A stretch of 64,000 bases of DNA from an uncultured Opitutales bacterium (GTDB lineage Bacteria > Verrucomicrobiota > Verrucomicrobiia > Opitutales > Intestinicryptomonadaceae). Positions 43,976 through 54,630 of the stretch are shown here, piece after piece. Under the pieces are notes generated by a model that had not been told where the DNA came from, searched no databases, and saw nothing but the letters and a program-made list of their open reading frames with translations. Position numbers and translations under genes: made by a program. The stretch lies in NCBI GenBank assembly GCA_944389315.1, contig CALXLX010000001.1:62001-126000 (forward strand), read 5' to 3'. Each line of letters begins with the position of its first letter. Within the stretch, counting starts at the first letter, position 1.

Positions 43976-44120
43976 ATATTCAAATTTGAAAAGAAAAATG
44001 AGTCTGGAGGACTCTTTGTTTCCCGGGATATGCTGATTTTTTAGAGGTTGGTTCTGCGGAATGTGGAATAAGTTCATTTTTGCTTGTAATATGTAGGTTT
44101 TTTACTAAAATTGAATAATT

Positions 44121-45161
44121 ATGAAAAAGATAATACCCCAGTTAATATTTACCTTAGTATTTGCAGGAGGGCTTTGGGCAAATCCCCAATGGGAGAATGC
44201 CGAATATTTGGCTCTCGGCAATATGACCGACGATGCCTCTCAAAAAGTGCTGATGTATTTCGACGGCAGCGGAAACCAGCTTGGATATATCAGGCTGGAC
44301 ACTTCGGCATATGCGTCGGCAACTTCGATAGCCTTCGGCGCGGGGATAGTCCCCAATTTGGACGGCGGTGACGGCCTGCTGCTTCTGCGCTCTGCAAACG
44401 ATTTTGAAAACACCAATAACTATATGACGGTGAATATATATGCGGATCCCATAACAGCGTCTATTTCAAATGGGAGTAATTTTTCCCGCCTGTCTCCCGT
44501 CAATTACCTTTCTTTCGGCATAGCGTCTAACTCTAAGTCTGAATATGTAGATGTTGCAAAGCAGATAGACAGGGCGCAAAACGGCCTGGTGACGATGCTT
44601 GTAGATCGTTATAACAGAGCCTCCCAGGAGCTTATTACAACATATATTTACAAGTATATGGTTCCTGATACGATGGATAAGTCAGATATGATATCGAGAG
44701 TTGAGACGGAATTCTACTATCCGAGATGGGATATAGGCGGAAGCGAAATGACATTGGTGGATTTTTCTATGGGAGTGTTTGCGACCACATCGGATCCTAC
44801 ATTGACCAACCAGTTTGCCGTGCTCGACGACAAAGGTGATGTTAGGATATACCTCGGCTCCGATCTAAACGCGGGCGTAACTTTGGCGAATATGTTTTCC
44901 ATACTTCAAGACGGCAAGGAGATAGTCTCTATTTGGGGCGACGACAACTACACCCTTATGGCCCTCTACAACGACAATTCCGTGTTGGAGTACGATACCA
45001 GAACCGGAGAGCTGAAAGGCGAAGCCTTTAAGATGAACGCGGACTACACTATGCTGGACGTTGTTAAGGTGGGCGGCATAGTTGTTCCAGAGCCTGCGGA
45101 ATACGCTCTTGCCTTCGGCATTATGGCGGTTCTTTACGCCGCATGGCGCAGGTGCAGATAG
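44121..45161 (+). CDS. PEP-CTERM-type secreted protein (copy B)
   Basis: 346 residues, paralogue of the preceding gene along its full length. The signal peptide (LIFTLVFAGGLWA), the opening QWENAEYLALGNM, the block VDVAKQIDRAQNGLVTMLVD and the C-terminal VPEPAEYALAFG tail with final WRRCR are all shared. Divergence is greatest in the middle third (about 180-240). Each copy has its own terminator, so they can be expressed separately. Conserved coding blocks are nearly identical at the DNA level, including 30 bases at 43326-43355 and 44556-44585. That fits a recent duplication or gene conversion. Confidence 0.82.
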   Translation: MKKIIPQLIFTLVFAGGLWANPQWENAEYLALGNMTDDASQKVLMYFDGSGNQLGYIRLDTSAYASATSIAFGAGIVPNLDGGDGLLLLRSANDFENTNNYMTVNIYADPITASISNGSNFSRLSPVNYLSFGIASNSKSEYVDVAKQIDRAQNGLVTMLVDRYNRASQELITTYIYKYMVPDTMDKSDMISRVETEFYYPRWDIGGSEMTLVDFSMGVFATTSDPTLTNQFAVLDDKGDVRIYLGSDLNAGVTLANMFSILQDGKEIVSIWGDDNYTLMALYNDNSVLEYDTRTGELKGEAFKMNADYTMLDVVKVGGIVVPEPAEYALAFGIMAVLYAAWRRCR

Positions 45162-45197
45162 GTAAAAGTCTTTAAGGTATTATATCTTAATTAAAAA

Positions 45198-45223
45198 GGG
45201 GCGCTTTTTTAAGCGTCCCTTTT
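45198..45223 (+). terminator. Terminator after PEP-CTERM gene B
   Basis: Nine-bp stem GGGGCGCTT/AAGCGTCCC with one G-T wobble (45198-45206 and 45211-45219), four-T loop and T tail. Confidence 0.85.
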
Positions 45224-45333
45224 CGTATTTGCCGCCTTATATTTTAATTGTTCGCCCGATGCGGCGGGCGCATGCAAGGGGCTAATAATAAATGGGCTCT
45301 TTTTGCGCTCCGAACGGGATAAGAGATATGCTC

Positions 45334-46469
45334 CTATTTCTTCTTGCGGCTGTCGAGAGCCTCCTTGAGGACGGGAAGTATCCTTTTGTACATGAGGTAG
45401 AAGCCCAAGTCGTTGGGGTGGCAGTTGTCCACCGTGGCGTATTCGTCGGGCTCTCCGCCGAAGAACTCCTCCCCGTCTATGAAATAGACGTTTTTATCTC
45501 CGCGCTTGAGCGCGTTTTCGTAGGTGCGCTTGATGATGTCGCGCCTGTCCTTCCTGCGGTATGTGCAGCTTGTTAGCATTATCACGGGCAAATCTGGATT
45601 TGCCTTTCTTATCTCGAGAAAGAACGGCTCGTGCGTCTTTGCGAGGTGTTCGGCATTGGGGGCGTTAAAGTCGTAGTCGTAAACGAATACCGACATATCC
45701 AAAGAGGCGATAGCCTTTGCCAGCGGAATTTCCCTCTTCGCGTTTCCCGAAAATCCGAGGTTTACCTGGGGGCGTCCACGGCGCGGCAAAGCATGGTGGT
45801 GTAGGCGTTGCCCGTGCGCGAGGCGCAGCCGCCCTGCGTCACGCTCGAGCCGTAAAACACCACGGGCGCGTCAACGCTTCTTTTGCGCGGAGGCAGAATT
45901 TTTGCGTCTTCGTCGAGGCCTATGCTCAGGGATTTTACGCTGCCGTAGAGCGGCAGCCACAAAACGAAGTCGCGCTCGGCGGAGTCGGGGAATGATGCGA
46001 GTTTTTGCGAGACGGGTTTTTGCCCCGTTATGTTTTCAGTTCTGGCTCTTACCACGCAAATATGTTTGTCGCGGCCGTTGCCGAAATCCTGAAAGAAGTC
46101 GAACCCGGCGGAACCGGTGTGCGCCATGTGGGGCATGTCGAAGGCGTAGGCCAGATCCGATTTGAGATATATGTTCTTCGAGTTTGTCCTGAACCTTACG
46201 GCGGCCCCCGCCGAATGTTTTGCAAGATAGTTTACCCCCTTCAATTCTGGATAGCTGCCCAGCGAGGCGGGAAGGCGGTGTATCGCTTCGCCCTCGCCGG
46301 TCCACGGCAACCCTTCGAGCAGGAAAGGCTCTCTAAGGGCGTCGTAAAAGCGCAGTTTTGCGTTCCCGATTTGCTAGACCTTAAAATTCTTGTCGAGAGA
46401 CTCTATGTCAACCGCGCAGAGCGGCGATAGAAATACGATGTATGATATTGCAATTAAGAGATATTTCAT
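45334..46469 (-). pseudogene. SGNH/GDSL esterase pseudogene (GxDLY plus Lipase_GDSL_3 type), amber stop and frameshift
   Basis: Reading from ATG 46469 gives a clean signal peptide (KYLLIAISYIVFLSPLCA) and then TAG at codon 32 (46376-46374). The same frame continues as QIGNAKLRFYDALREPF, the expected N-terminal jelly-roll domain, through to GSSVTQGGC, the serine-nucleophile block. After LCRAVDAP the frame breaks. It resumes in another frame as QVNLGFSGNAKRE and reaches the catalytic DNCHPNDLGF. The break maps to a run of five G on the + strand (45768-45772); one more base restores the frame. The intact form would have been an exported carbohydrate esterase of about 378 residues. Two independent lesions favour true decay over sequencing error. 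Confidence 0.85.
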
Positions 46470-46538
46470 TCTGTCTATTTATTTTCTGATTTTCATCAAT
46501 AAGTCAATATCCATGGCGAGCCTCTGCAAAAAAAGCTT

Positions 46539-46552
46539 GCAAAATGTTTTGC
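46539..46552. promoter_or_regulatory. Inverted repeat GCAAAATGTTTTGC upstream of gap
   Basis: Perfect 6-bp arms GCAAAA/TTTTGC around TG, about 100 bp before the gap start codon. Possible operator or promoter-associated site; no binder is known. Confidence 0.4.
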
Positions 46553-46649
46553 GGAGGATTGCATATATAAATTCAAAATGCTTGGACTATGCATTCTTTG
46601 CATAGAAAGGCATAAGGAATTTTTTTAAACCCAAAAAGGAAAGAACTGA

Positions 46650-47651
<1,002 letters not shown>

Positions 47652-48068
47652 TTGCACAGGCTTTTACCGTAAAAAAAGGCGCTCCCTTTCGGGGGGCGTC
47701 TTTTTTTTTGCATCTTTGGTTGCTTCGCTTAAAAATGCTTGGCGCAATAGGCTAAAGGCGGCGTGGAGGGCGGAATTTGCCTTTATGGGGAAGGCATCTA
47801 TGCTTGATGCCGTTTTATTTTTTTATTTGGCGCGGGCGGGGCTTTTCGAATGCTGGCGGATAAGCAAATCTCCTTCCTCTCCGCGGCTGCAAAGCGCTAT
47901 AAAAGGCTTCTTCATGCGCGGCAAAGCTGCGCTACACGGGTATTTTTATTTTTTTAAGCTGCATTGCCGCGGGAAAGAAAAGCTAAGAAAGTATTTGCAA
48001 CGCGCAAAAAAGCGTCCAAAATACGGAGAATATTTTTTTGATAAATAGCAGACAAGAAAGGCATCATT
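47652..48068. other. Intergenic region between gap and pgk
   Basis: Holds the gap terminator (47678-47709) and presumably a pgk promoter. The 110-codon frame at 47716-48048 has unlikely protein composition and I do not call it a gene. Confidence 0.55.
47678..47709 (+). terminator. Terminator after gap
   Basis: GC-rich stem GGCGCTCCC/GGGGGGCGTC (47678-47686 and 47691-47700, imperfect) with loop TTTC and a nine-T tail. Confidence 0.88.
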
Positions 48069-49322
48069 ATGAACAAAAAAACCCTTCGCGATGTTGATTT
48101 AAAAGGCAAGAAGGTAATTATGCGCGTGGACTTCAACGTCCCCGTCAAAGACGGCGTCATAAAGGACGACACCAGGATAAAGGGCGCGTTGCCGTCCATA
48201 AAGTATGTTCTGGAGCAGGGCGGAAGCCTGATTTTGATGTCCCATATGGGGCGTCCCGACGAGAAGGGCATAACGGCCGACACCACCATGAAGATAGTTG
48301 CCGACTATCTCTCCAAGATGCTGGACAAGCCCGTGGTCTTCGTGCCCGACTGCGCCGCCGCAGACGCCCAGGTTGCGGCCATGAAGCCCGGCGACATAGT
48401 CATGCTCGAGAACACCCGCTACCATGTCGAGGAGCAGGCAAAGTGCAAGCAGAAGGAAGGCGAGAGCGACGAAGATTTCAAGGCGCGCAAGGCCGCCCTC
48501 AAGGAGAAGCAGAAGGAGCTTGCCAAGAAGCTGGCCTCCTACGGCGACATATTCTGCAACGACGCTTTCGGCACGGCGCACAGGGCGCACGCATCCACAG
48601 CGGTAATAACCAAGTATATAGGCACGTCCGTTGCGGGCTTCCTGATGGAGAAGGAGATTGAGTATCTCGGCTCCGCGGTTGAGAATCCGGTGCGTCCGTT
48701 CGTCGCCATATTGGGCGGCGCGAAGGTTTCCGACAAGCTTGCCGTCGTCAAGAATCTTCTTACGAAGGTCGACACCCTTATAATAGGCGGCGGAATGGCG
48801 TACACGTTCCTGAAGGCCCTCGGATACGGCATAGGTAACTCCCTCTGCGAGAACGACCAGCTCGAGTACGCCAAGGAGATGATGGACACCGCCAAGGCGC
48901 GCGGCGTAAAGTTCCTTCTTCCCGTGGACAGCATTGCGGCCGACAAGTTTGACCCCAATGCCAACACCCAGGTTGTCGAGGGCAACATACCCGACGGCTG
49001 GATGGGCTTGGATATAGGGCCTAAGTCCGTAGAGCTGTTTTCCGATGCTATAAAGAGCGCCAAGACCGTTGTATGGAACGGCCCCATGGGCTGCTTTGAG
49101 ATGGAGAAGTTCAGCAAGGGAACCTTCGGCGTCTGCGAGGCTGTCGCTCAGGTAAAGGCCAACGGCGGCATTTCCATAATAGGCGGCGGAGACTCCGTTG
49201 CGGCGGTCAACAAGAGCGGCCTTGCCTCGAAGATGTCCCACGTCTCGACGGGCGGCGGCGCTTCGCTCGAATTCCTCGAGGGCAAGGAGCTTCCCGGGGT
49301 TGTATCGCTTCAGTCAAAATAA
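48069..49322 (+). CDS. pgk: Phosphoglycerate kinase
   Basis: ATP-forming glycolytic kinase, 417 residues. The N-terminal substrate domain has [19 protein letters not shown] and LENTRYH. A Lys/Glu-rich helical stretch (about 125-160, [17 protein letters not shown]) is slightly longer than in E. coli. [10 protein letters not shown], the hinge GGAKVSDKL and the nucleotide domain [16 protein letters not shown] and GGGDSVAAV follow. tpiA begins 26 nt after the stop, forming a pgk-tpiA operon. GAAAGG precedes the ATG. Confidence 0.98.
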   Translation: MNKKTLRDVDLKGKKVIMRVDFNVPVKDGVIKDDTRIKGALPSIKYVLEQGGSLILMSHMGRPDEKGITADTTMKIVADYLSKMLDKPVVFVPDCAAADAQVAAMKPGDIVMLENTRYHVEEQAKCKQKEGESDEDFKARKAALKEKQKELAKKLASYGDIFCNDAFGTAHRAHASTAVITKYIGTSVAGFLMEKEIEYLGSAVENPVRPFVAILGGAKVSDKLAVVKNLLTKVDTLIIGGGMAYTFLKALGYGIGNSLCENDQLEYAKEMMDTAKARGVKFLLPVDSIAADKFDPNANTQVVEGNIPDGWMGLDIGPKSVELFSDAIKSAKTVVWNGPMGCFEMEKFSKGTFGVCEAVAQVKANGGISIIGGGDSVAAVNKSGLASKMSHVSTGGGASLEFLEGKELPGVVSLQSK

Positions 49323-49348
49323 ATTTTAAATAAAAAAGGAGAAATAAT

Positions 49349-50113
49349 ATGTCCCGCAGATACTTCATTGCAGGAAATTGGAAGATGAACAAGACTCCTT
49401 CGCAGGCGGCTGCGCTCGCGGAGGCTCTCGTAAAGAACATAGGCGGCGTGACCAAGGTTGACGTTGCCGTTTGCCCGACCTTCACTTCTTTGGACGTCGT
49501 CGGCAAAATCGTAAAGAACTCCAACATAAAGCTCGGCGCGCAGAACATGCACTTTGAGGCTTCCGGCGCATACACCGGCGAGATAGCCGCGGACATGCTT
49601 TTGGAGCTCGGCTGCGAGTATGTCATACTCGGGCACAGCGAGAGGCGCCAGTATTTCGCCGAGACCGACGAAACCGTCAACAAGAAGACCTGCGCGGCCA
49701 TAAATGCGGGGCTCAAGCCCATAGTCTGCGTCGGCGAGACTCTCGCCCAGCGCGAGGAGGGCGTGACGATGAAGGTCATAGAGACCCAGGTTAAGGGCGC
49801 CTTGGAGGGCGTTTGCGACAAGGGCATAAAGAGCGTTGTCATAGCCTACGAGCCCGTTTGGGCGATAGGCACCGGCAAGACAGCGACTCCCGCCATGGCA
49901 GAGGAGGTTCATGCCTTCATACGCAAGACTCTCGCGGACAAATACGGCGAGGAGATAGCCGAGGGCGTGCAGATTCTCTACGGCGGCTCCATGAAGCCCG
50001 AGAACGCTCCTGAGCTCTTGGCCCAGAAAGATATAGACGGCGGCCTCATAGGCGGCGCGGCTCTCAAGGCCGAGTCTTTCACGGACCTCGTTCAGGCTGC
50101 CTTGAACGCATAG
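49349..50113 (+). CDS. tpiA: Triose-phosphate isomerase
   Basis: Interconverts dihydroxyacetone phosphate and glyceraldehyde 3-phosphate; 254 residues. Lys in GNWKMNK, His in GHSERR (about 96), Glu in YEPVWAIGTGKTATP (about 167) and the phosphate loop YGGSMKPEN are all present. The ATG has a strong AAGGAG 7 nt upstream, clearer than most genes here. Last gene of the pgk-tpiA unit, followed by a nested hairpin terminator. Confidence 0.98.
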   Translation: MSRRYFIAGNWKMNKTPSQAAALAEALVKNIGGVTKVDVAVCPTFTSLDVVGKIVKNSNIKLGAQNMHFEASGAYTGEIAADMLLELGCEYVILGHSERRQYFAETDETVNKKTCAAINAGLKPIVCVGETLAQREEGVTMKVIETQVKGALEGVCDKGIKSVVIAYEPVWAIGTGKTATPAMAEEVHAFIRKTLADKYGEEIAEGVQILYGGSMKPENAPELLAQKDIDGGLIGGAALKAESFTDLVQAALNA

Positions 50114-50583
50114 TTCTTGCAATTCTTCCTTTTGTGCGGCCGGATGTTTTCCCCTGCGGTTAGACCGCGGGCGCGGAGACTTTCCGGCCGTTTTTTGTCT
50201 GCGCGTGGCCCGCGCGAAAGGCGCCCGCGTTTGCGCGCGCATGTCTTTTTTAGGGGAGATGCCGCGGCATCTATTGATGCGTAACATCAGACAAATGGCG
50301 TAGCGTGGCGGCGAAAGGGGAGGGATTATTTCCATGCGGCTGGGCATGGGGCTGCATACCTTCGGTCTGCGCGTTTTCCCGGCGCCGCGGGCTCTGCGGG
50401 TTTTGAGATGATTTTTTCTTTGCTGCGGAGGGGCGTTTATTCTTCCCTATAAAAAAGGGCGCGGATTTTGATGTGTTTTCCTTCGCGGCGGCATAAAAGG
50501 GAAGGGCCGCGCGAGCATGCATCGCATGCCGCCGCGCTCCTCAAGGCGGCAAAGCGCGGTGCAAAGAGGCTATTGCGTGCGCG
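50114..50583. other. Intergenic region between convergent tpiA and rnr
   Basis: Contains the terminator at 50138-50196. The rest is GC-rich DNA without a credible gene; no clear rnr terminator was picked out. Confidence 0.55.
50138..50196 (+). terminator. Nested hairpin terminator after tpiA
   Basis: Outer stem CGGCCGGA/TTCCGGCCG encloses an inner hairpin around CTGCGGTTAGACCGCGG; six T follow. Confidence 0.75.
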
Positions 50584-52845
50584 TTAAGAGCCTGAAACGT
50601 CGGCTATGGCAAAGTCTATCTGGCGCTTGAAACGGTCAACCGAATCAACCGTCACCATGACTTTCCCTCCCACTTTATACTGCTTCTTGCGCCTGCGGCC
50701 TATGAGGGCGTGGCCGTCGTTTGAGAGCCTGTAAATGTCGTCCCTCAAAGAGTGCATGTGCACAAATCCGTAGGCGCCCGATTCCGTCAGCTCCACGAAG
50801 AACCCGTAGTCTGTCACGTCCGTAATTATCGCCTCGAAACTCTCGCTCGTGGAGGACTTGCGCTCGAAGAACTCCATCAGCTTTATCTTTTGGCTCTCCC
50901 TCTCGGCCTCGTCGCTGTTGCGCTCCGTGCGTGAGATGTGCTCGGATATGCCGTCAAGCTGCGCCTGCGAAATTAAGGGCACGCGCTGCCTGGGCGCGGT
51001 AGGCATGCGCAGGGACTGCATCAGGAAATTCATGTTGCGGTGCACGGTAAGGTCCGCATAGCGCCTTATGGGCGAGGTGAAATGCGCGTAGAAAAGCTTG
51101 TTAAGCCCGTAGTGCCCGTCGGGCGAGGCGCGGTAGACGGCGCGCTTTAGGCTCTTTAAAAACTCCGTCTTAAGCACGTAGCTTTGCGGGTGGCGGTTGA
51201 TCTCGTCGAGCACGCGCAAAACCTCCGCCCGGCGCGTCAAGTCCCCGCATTCTATGGAAAATTCCGCAAGATATTCCCTGAGCTCGTCGAGCTTCTCGGG
51301 ATCGGGGTCGTCGTGCACGCGCGATATGAACGGAATCTTATTGTCGTATAAAAACTTTGCAACGGCCTCGTTGGCGGCGAGCATGAACTCCTCTATGAGC
51401 CAGTGGCTCTCGTCTCCCTTCTGCCTCTCTATGCGCGCGGCGTAGCCGTCTTTGTCGCAGTAGATTTTTATCTCGTCGGTCTCCAGATTGAGCGCGCCGC
51501 CCTTCATGCGCCTCTTCCTGAGCGTGGAGGCTATCCCCCATAGCTGGCGTATCATCGTGCGCAGACGCCCGAGAGTCTTGTCGTCCAAAGCGGAAAGCGG
51601 CATGCCGCCGTGCCCGGTGGAGTAGTTGGGCGGGGAGGGCATGTTCTTTATCCTGCCCATGTCGTCCTCCTTCAGGAATGCGTAGGCCTGCTCGTAGGAC
51701 AGCCTCTTGTTGCTGCGTATTACGCAGTTTGCAAAACGCGTTGTCTTGAGCTCTCCCGTGGTGTCGAAAGTCAGCAGCACGCTCTTTACGAGCCTGTCCT
51801 TCTCCTCCACAAGCGAGCATATCCCGTTTGAAAGCTCGAAAGGCAGCATGGGTATTACAGTCCCCACAAGATAGGTGGAGTTGCCCCTGCGCGAGGCCTC
51901 CTTGTCGAGCGCGGAACCCCTCCTTATGTAATATGGAACGTCCGCTATGTGCACCCCGACCTCTATCCCGCCGCTCTCGCCGCGGCGCATTGATATTGCG
52001 TCGTCAAAATCCTTCGCGTCCGACGGGTCTATCGTTATGGTGAAGGCCTCGCGCAAGTCCAGCCTGCCTGCCATATCCTTTGCGGAGACGTCCATCGGCA
52101 GCCTTGCGACCTCGCTTGCGACGCTCTCTGGAAAAGTCTCGTCAAGGTCGAATTTGGCCAGTATGCCCTTGTACTCGGCCATGGGAGTGTGGCTCTTGCC
52201 GAGATTCTCAACTATCTTGCCCGTCGGATTCAGATGCCTCTGCGTCCACTCAAACAGCTCCACGACGACCTTGTCCTCGGCCTTGGGTATCGGGAATAGG
52301 CCGCTCTGTGCGGGGTCGGGAACTATGATGTCGTAGTAGAAGCGCGGGTTGTCGCTCATAACATGCCAGCCCGCGCGCGACTGCTTTAAGGTCCCCACAA
52401 CCTTGTTGGTCTTGCGCTTCAGAACCCTTATGACTTTCGCGTAGCGGTTGAGGCCGTCGTCGTCATAGCGCCTCGCGCGCTTCGACGCGCGCGGAAGAAG
52501 CACCCTCGCCAAAACCGTGTCCCCGTTGAGCGCCACGCCCGTGTCCTCGTGCCGTATGCGGTAGGATACCTCGCTGCCCTCGGGCCTCAGCCATGCGCCG
52601 CCGCTTCTGTTGAAGGATATTTCGCCGCTGACAAGCCCGAGTTCCGCGGAGATGCAGTAGCGGTCGCCCTTGACCTTCGCGATTCTTCCCGAATCCAAAA
52701 GAATGCCGAGCCGCTTTCTGAGCACCGGCAGCTGCTTTCTGGGAATGTTTATCGCCGCGCCTATCTGCGGAAGCGTAAGCGGCGTGTAGCTTTTCTTTTT
52801 CAGTAGCTCTATTGCGAGGTTTTCTATCTCTTCCGGTGTAAGCAT
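50584..52845 (-). CDS. rnr: Ribonuclease R
   Basis: 3'-5' exoribonuclease that digests structured RNA; 753 residues. An N-terminal winged-helix region (about 1-60) is followed by cold-shock OB folds (VSGEISFNRSGGAWLRPEG, GKIVENLG). The RNB catalytic domain has TIDPSDAKDFDDAIS, whose Asp cluster binds the metals (about 265-275), and HFTSPIRRYADLTVHR. The C-terminal S1 domain (FEAIITDVTDYGFFVELTESGAYGFVHMHSL) is followed by a short tail. AGGA lies about 8 nt before the ATG. It is the last gene of the leftward heme-gene string, 12 nt after the CcsA/HemX-like gene, so probably co-transcribed. Confidence 0.97.
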   Translation of the reverse strand: MLTPEEIENLAIELLKKKSYTPLTLPQIGAAINIPRKQLPVLRKRLGILLDSGRIAKVKGDRYCISAELGLVSGEISFNRSGGAWLRPEGSEVSYRIRHEDTGVALNGDTVLARVLLPRASKRARRYDDDGLNRYAKVIRVLKRKTNKVVGTLKQSRAGWHVMSDNPRFYYDIIVPDPAQSGLFPIPKAEDKVVVELFEWTQRHLNPTGKIVENLGKSHTPMAEYKGILAKFDLDETFPESVASEVARLPMDVSAKDMAGRLDLREAFTITIDPSDAKDFDDAISMRRGESGGIEVGVHIADVPYYIRRGSALDKEASRRGNSTYLVGTVIPMLPFELSNGICSLVEEKDRLVKSVLLTFDTTGELKTTRFANCVIRSNKRLSYEQAYAFLKEDDMGRIKNMPSPPNYSTGHGGMPLSALDDKTLGRLRTMIRQLWGIASTLRKRRMKGGALNLETDEIKIYCDKDGYAARIERQKGDESHWLIEEFMLAANEAVAKFLYDNKIPFISRVHDDPDPEKLDELREYLAEFSIECGDLTRRAEVLRVLDEINRHPQSYVLKTEFLKSLKRAVYRASPDGHYGLNKLFYAHFTSPIRRYADLTVHRNMNFLMQSLRMPTAPRQRVPLISQAQLDGISEHISRTERNSDEAERESQKIKLMEFFERKSSTSESFEAIITDVTDYGFFVELTESGAYGFVHMHSLRDDIYRLSNDGHALIGRRRKKQYKVGGKVMVTVDSVDRFKRQIDFAIADVSGS

Positions 52846-52857
52846 GGCTGTTTTCCT

Positions 52858-53667
52858 TTATTGAATGAAATTTCTAAGCTCTATGGGCGCGAGCAGCAGC
52901 AGCGCCACCGCAAAGAGCAGTATCGCAAGCTTCGCCGCCTGCGCGCCGAATACCGCCCTGCGCAGCACGGCTATAAACAGGCATATTTGCATCGCGCAGA
53001 GTATGAATCCGGCTAGGAACTTCAGCATCATAAGCGGGCTTATGGAGGCCCCCGCCGCGGCGGCTATGCCCGCGGCCATTGAAAGCGTCATAAATGCCGC
53101 CCCCATTCCCAGGCTGACGTTCGTGAACTTTTCCAGCCTCGGGATTGGCAGCAGCCCGCTTGAAAATTCGTCGGCGGACTTGCGCTTTAGAGCCCTTCTT
53201 TGCAGCAGGCCCATGGCCGCGAACACCGCCGCAAAGAGCATTGCGCAGTACGACAGAACCGCCAGCCCCGCGTGCGAGGCCGACAGCCATGAAAAGCCCT
53301 CCGTGTGCGACTGCATGTAGCTTGAAAACTTCGGGCATGCGAGCGGCAGGAGTGTCAGCAGCGCCGCCGGGGGCATCGTGAAAAGCTCGGTGAACTTTAT
53401 CTTGAGAATCCTCCCCGATACTATGTCCGCGAGCACGAATATGCACGCTATCGTCTCAAAGAGCTCGTAGGGGTTTGCGAAGGGCGATGCGAACTCCGTC
53501 TGAAAGAGCCTTAGAATTATGCCCGCGCACTGCGCCGCAAAACCGGTTGCCGCAAAGAATAGAAACCACGCGAAAGCCTCGCGCCTCTTAACCGCCGCAA
53601 GGGCAAATGCGAAGGCCGCCGCGTAGCATATCCCGGCAGTCAGGAATATGAAGAAAAGAATATTCAT
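52858..53667 (-). CDS. CcsA/HemX-family cytochrome c assembly-like membrane protein
   Basis: 269 residues, about eight membrane helices. The stretch FSWLSASHAGLAVLSYCAMLFAA, with a conserved His, then RRALKRKSADEFSSGLLPIP and the following LEKFTNVSLGMGAAFMTLSMAAG, match the CcsA/HemX family of heme-handling inner-membrane proteins. Its ATGA start overlaps the ferrochelatase stop by 4 nt, tying it to the heme pathway. HemX in Bacillus regulates glutamyl-tRNA reductase, and CcsA exports heme for cytochrome c. Which role applies here cannot be decided from sequence, as no other cytochrome assembly gene is near. Confidence 0.8.
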   Translation of the reverse strand: MNILFFIFLTAGICYAAAFAFALAAVKRREAFAWFLFFAATGFAAQCAGIILRLFQTEFASPFANPYELFETIACIFVLADIVSGRILKIKFTELFTMPPAALLTLLPLACPKFSSYMQSHTEGFSWLSASHAGLAVLSYCAMLFAAVFAAMGLLQRRALKRKSADEFSSGLLPIPRLEKFTNVSLGMGAAFMTLSMAAGIAAAAGASISPLMMLKFLAGFILCAMQICLFIAVLRRAVFGAQAAKLAILLFAVALLLLAPIELRNFIQ

Positions 53668-54629
53668 AACTGAGCCTGTTCAAAGAGCTTTTCCAAAAGC
53701 CATATTTGCCTTTCGGAGTCGTTAAGGCAATCAATCAATTCAAAAAATTTTCCCTTCCGCATGAAGCGCCTGCGCATGTCCCTGCCAATCTCCACGACGG
53801 TCTCCGTGCAGTCGAACGCAAACCCCGGCGCCACGACAAGCACGCTTTCTATCTTCTTCTCATGCAGGGTGCGGACGCATGTGGGCAAATCCGGCTCCAG
53901 CCACTTTCCGCCCCTCCCGCGTATCTGCGACTGGTACGCCAGATGGCAGCCCCGCTCGAAAAGCCCGCCCACCTTCCTGGAAATTCTGCGGAAGGTCTCC
54001 TCGCACTCCTCCTCGTAGTTGTTCTGCCTAAGATGCGACAGCGGCACTGAATGGAAGGAGATTGCAAGCGCGTCGAATGCGGGCTTGCCCTCGTCGGCGC
54101 GCTCCTCCACGGCGTCTATTATGCAGTTGGAAATAGTGTCTATGTAGGTGGGGTCCGCAGCGTAGGAGTTTATGAAGCGGTAGCACTGCTTAGGTATGCC
54201 GAGCCTCTTTACCTTGTCCCGCACAGACAGCGTCATGGAGCTAGAACATTGCGGAAAGAGCGGCAGGAACACGAAATTCCTAAACCCGCTCCGAATGGCG
54301 TTGTCGACAGTCTTCCTTATGTTGCGGCTGCCGTACCTGTGCGCGAAAAATATGTTGTTTACGCCGCGCTCCGAAAACTTTTTCAGGAGGCTGGACTCGT
54401 AGTAGGCAAGCGGCATGTCCCCGTCTATGAGAGTCGCCTTAAGATTGCGCAGATACTTGCGCGCCCTTCTCTTGGCTATCATTCTCGAGACGAAAAATCT
54501 GGGTATTAGCGGAATGTCCAAAACCCGCCGGTCGAACAAAAACTCCCTGAGAAACGCCTTCGCGGAGCTCTCGGTAAGCTCGTCGGGATGCCCGAGCGTG
54601 ATTGCCACATATGCGGGTTGGGAGGCCAT
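53664..54629 (-). CDS. hemH: Ferrochelatase
   Basis: Inserts iron into the porphyrin ring, the terminal heme step; 321 residues. The catalytic His is in SFHSVPLSH (about 193) and the Glu in APGFAFDCTETVVEIG (about 276). FLPLFPQCSSSMTLSV matches the PxYPQxS signature. It differs from the textbook N-terminus (LLNLGTP reads AITLGHP). It starts 1 nt after the protoporphyrinogen oxidase stop and overlaps the next gene by 4 nt, so the three genes are tightly coupled. Confidence 0.94.
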   Translation of the reverse strand: MASQPAYVAITLGHPDELTESSAKAFLREFLFDRRVLDIPLIPRFFVSRMIAKRRARKYLRNLKATLIDGDMPLAYYESSLLKKFSERGVNNIFFAHRYGSRNIRKTVDNAIRSGFRNFVFLPLFPQCSSSMTLSVRDKVKRLGIPKQCYRFINSYAADPTYIDTISNCIIDAVEERADEGKPAFDALAISFHSVPLSHLRQNNYEEECEETFRRISRKVGGLFERGCHLAYQSQIRGRGGKWLEPDLPTCVRTLHEKKIESVLVVAPGFAFDCTETVVEIGRDMRRRFMRKGKFFELIDCLNDSERQIWLLEKLFEQAQL

Positions 54630-54630
54630 C

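Noticed and set aside
47716..48048. 110-codon frame between gap and pgk
   Set aside because: Starts within the gap terminator tail, has no ribosome site and an unlikely Lys/Arg/Phe-rich composition.
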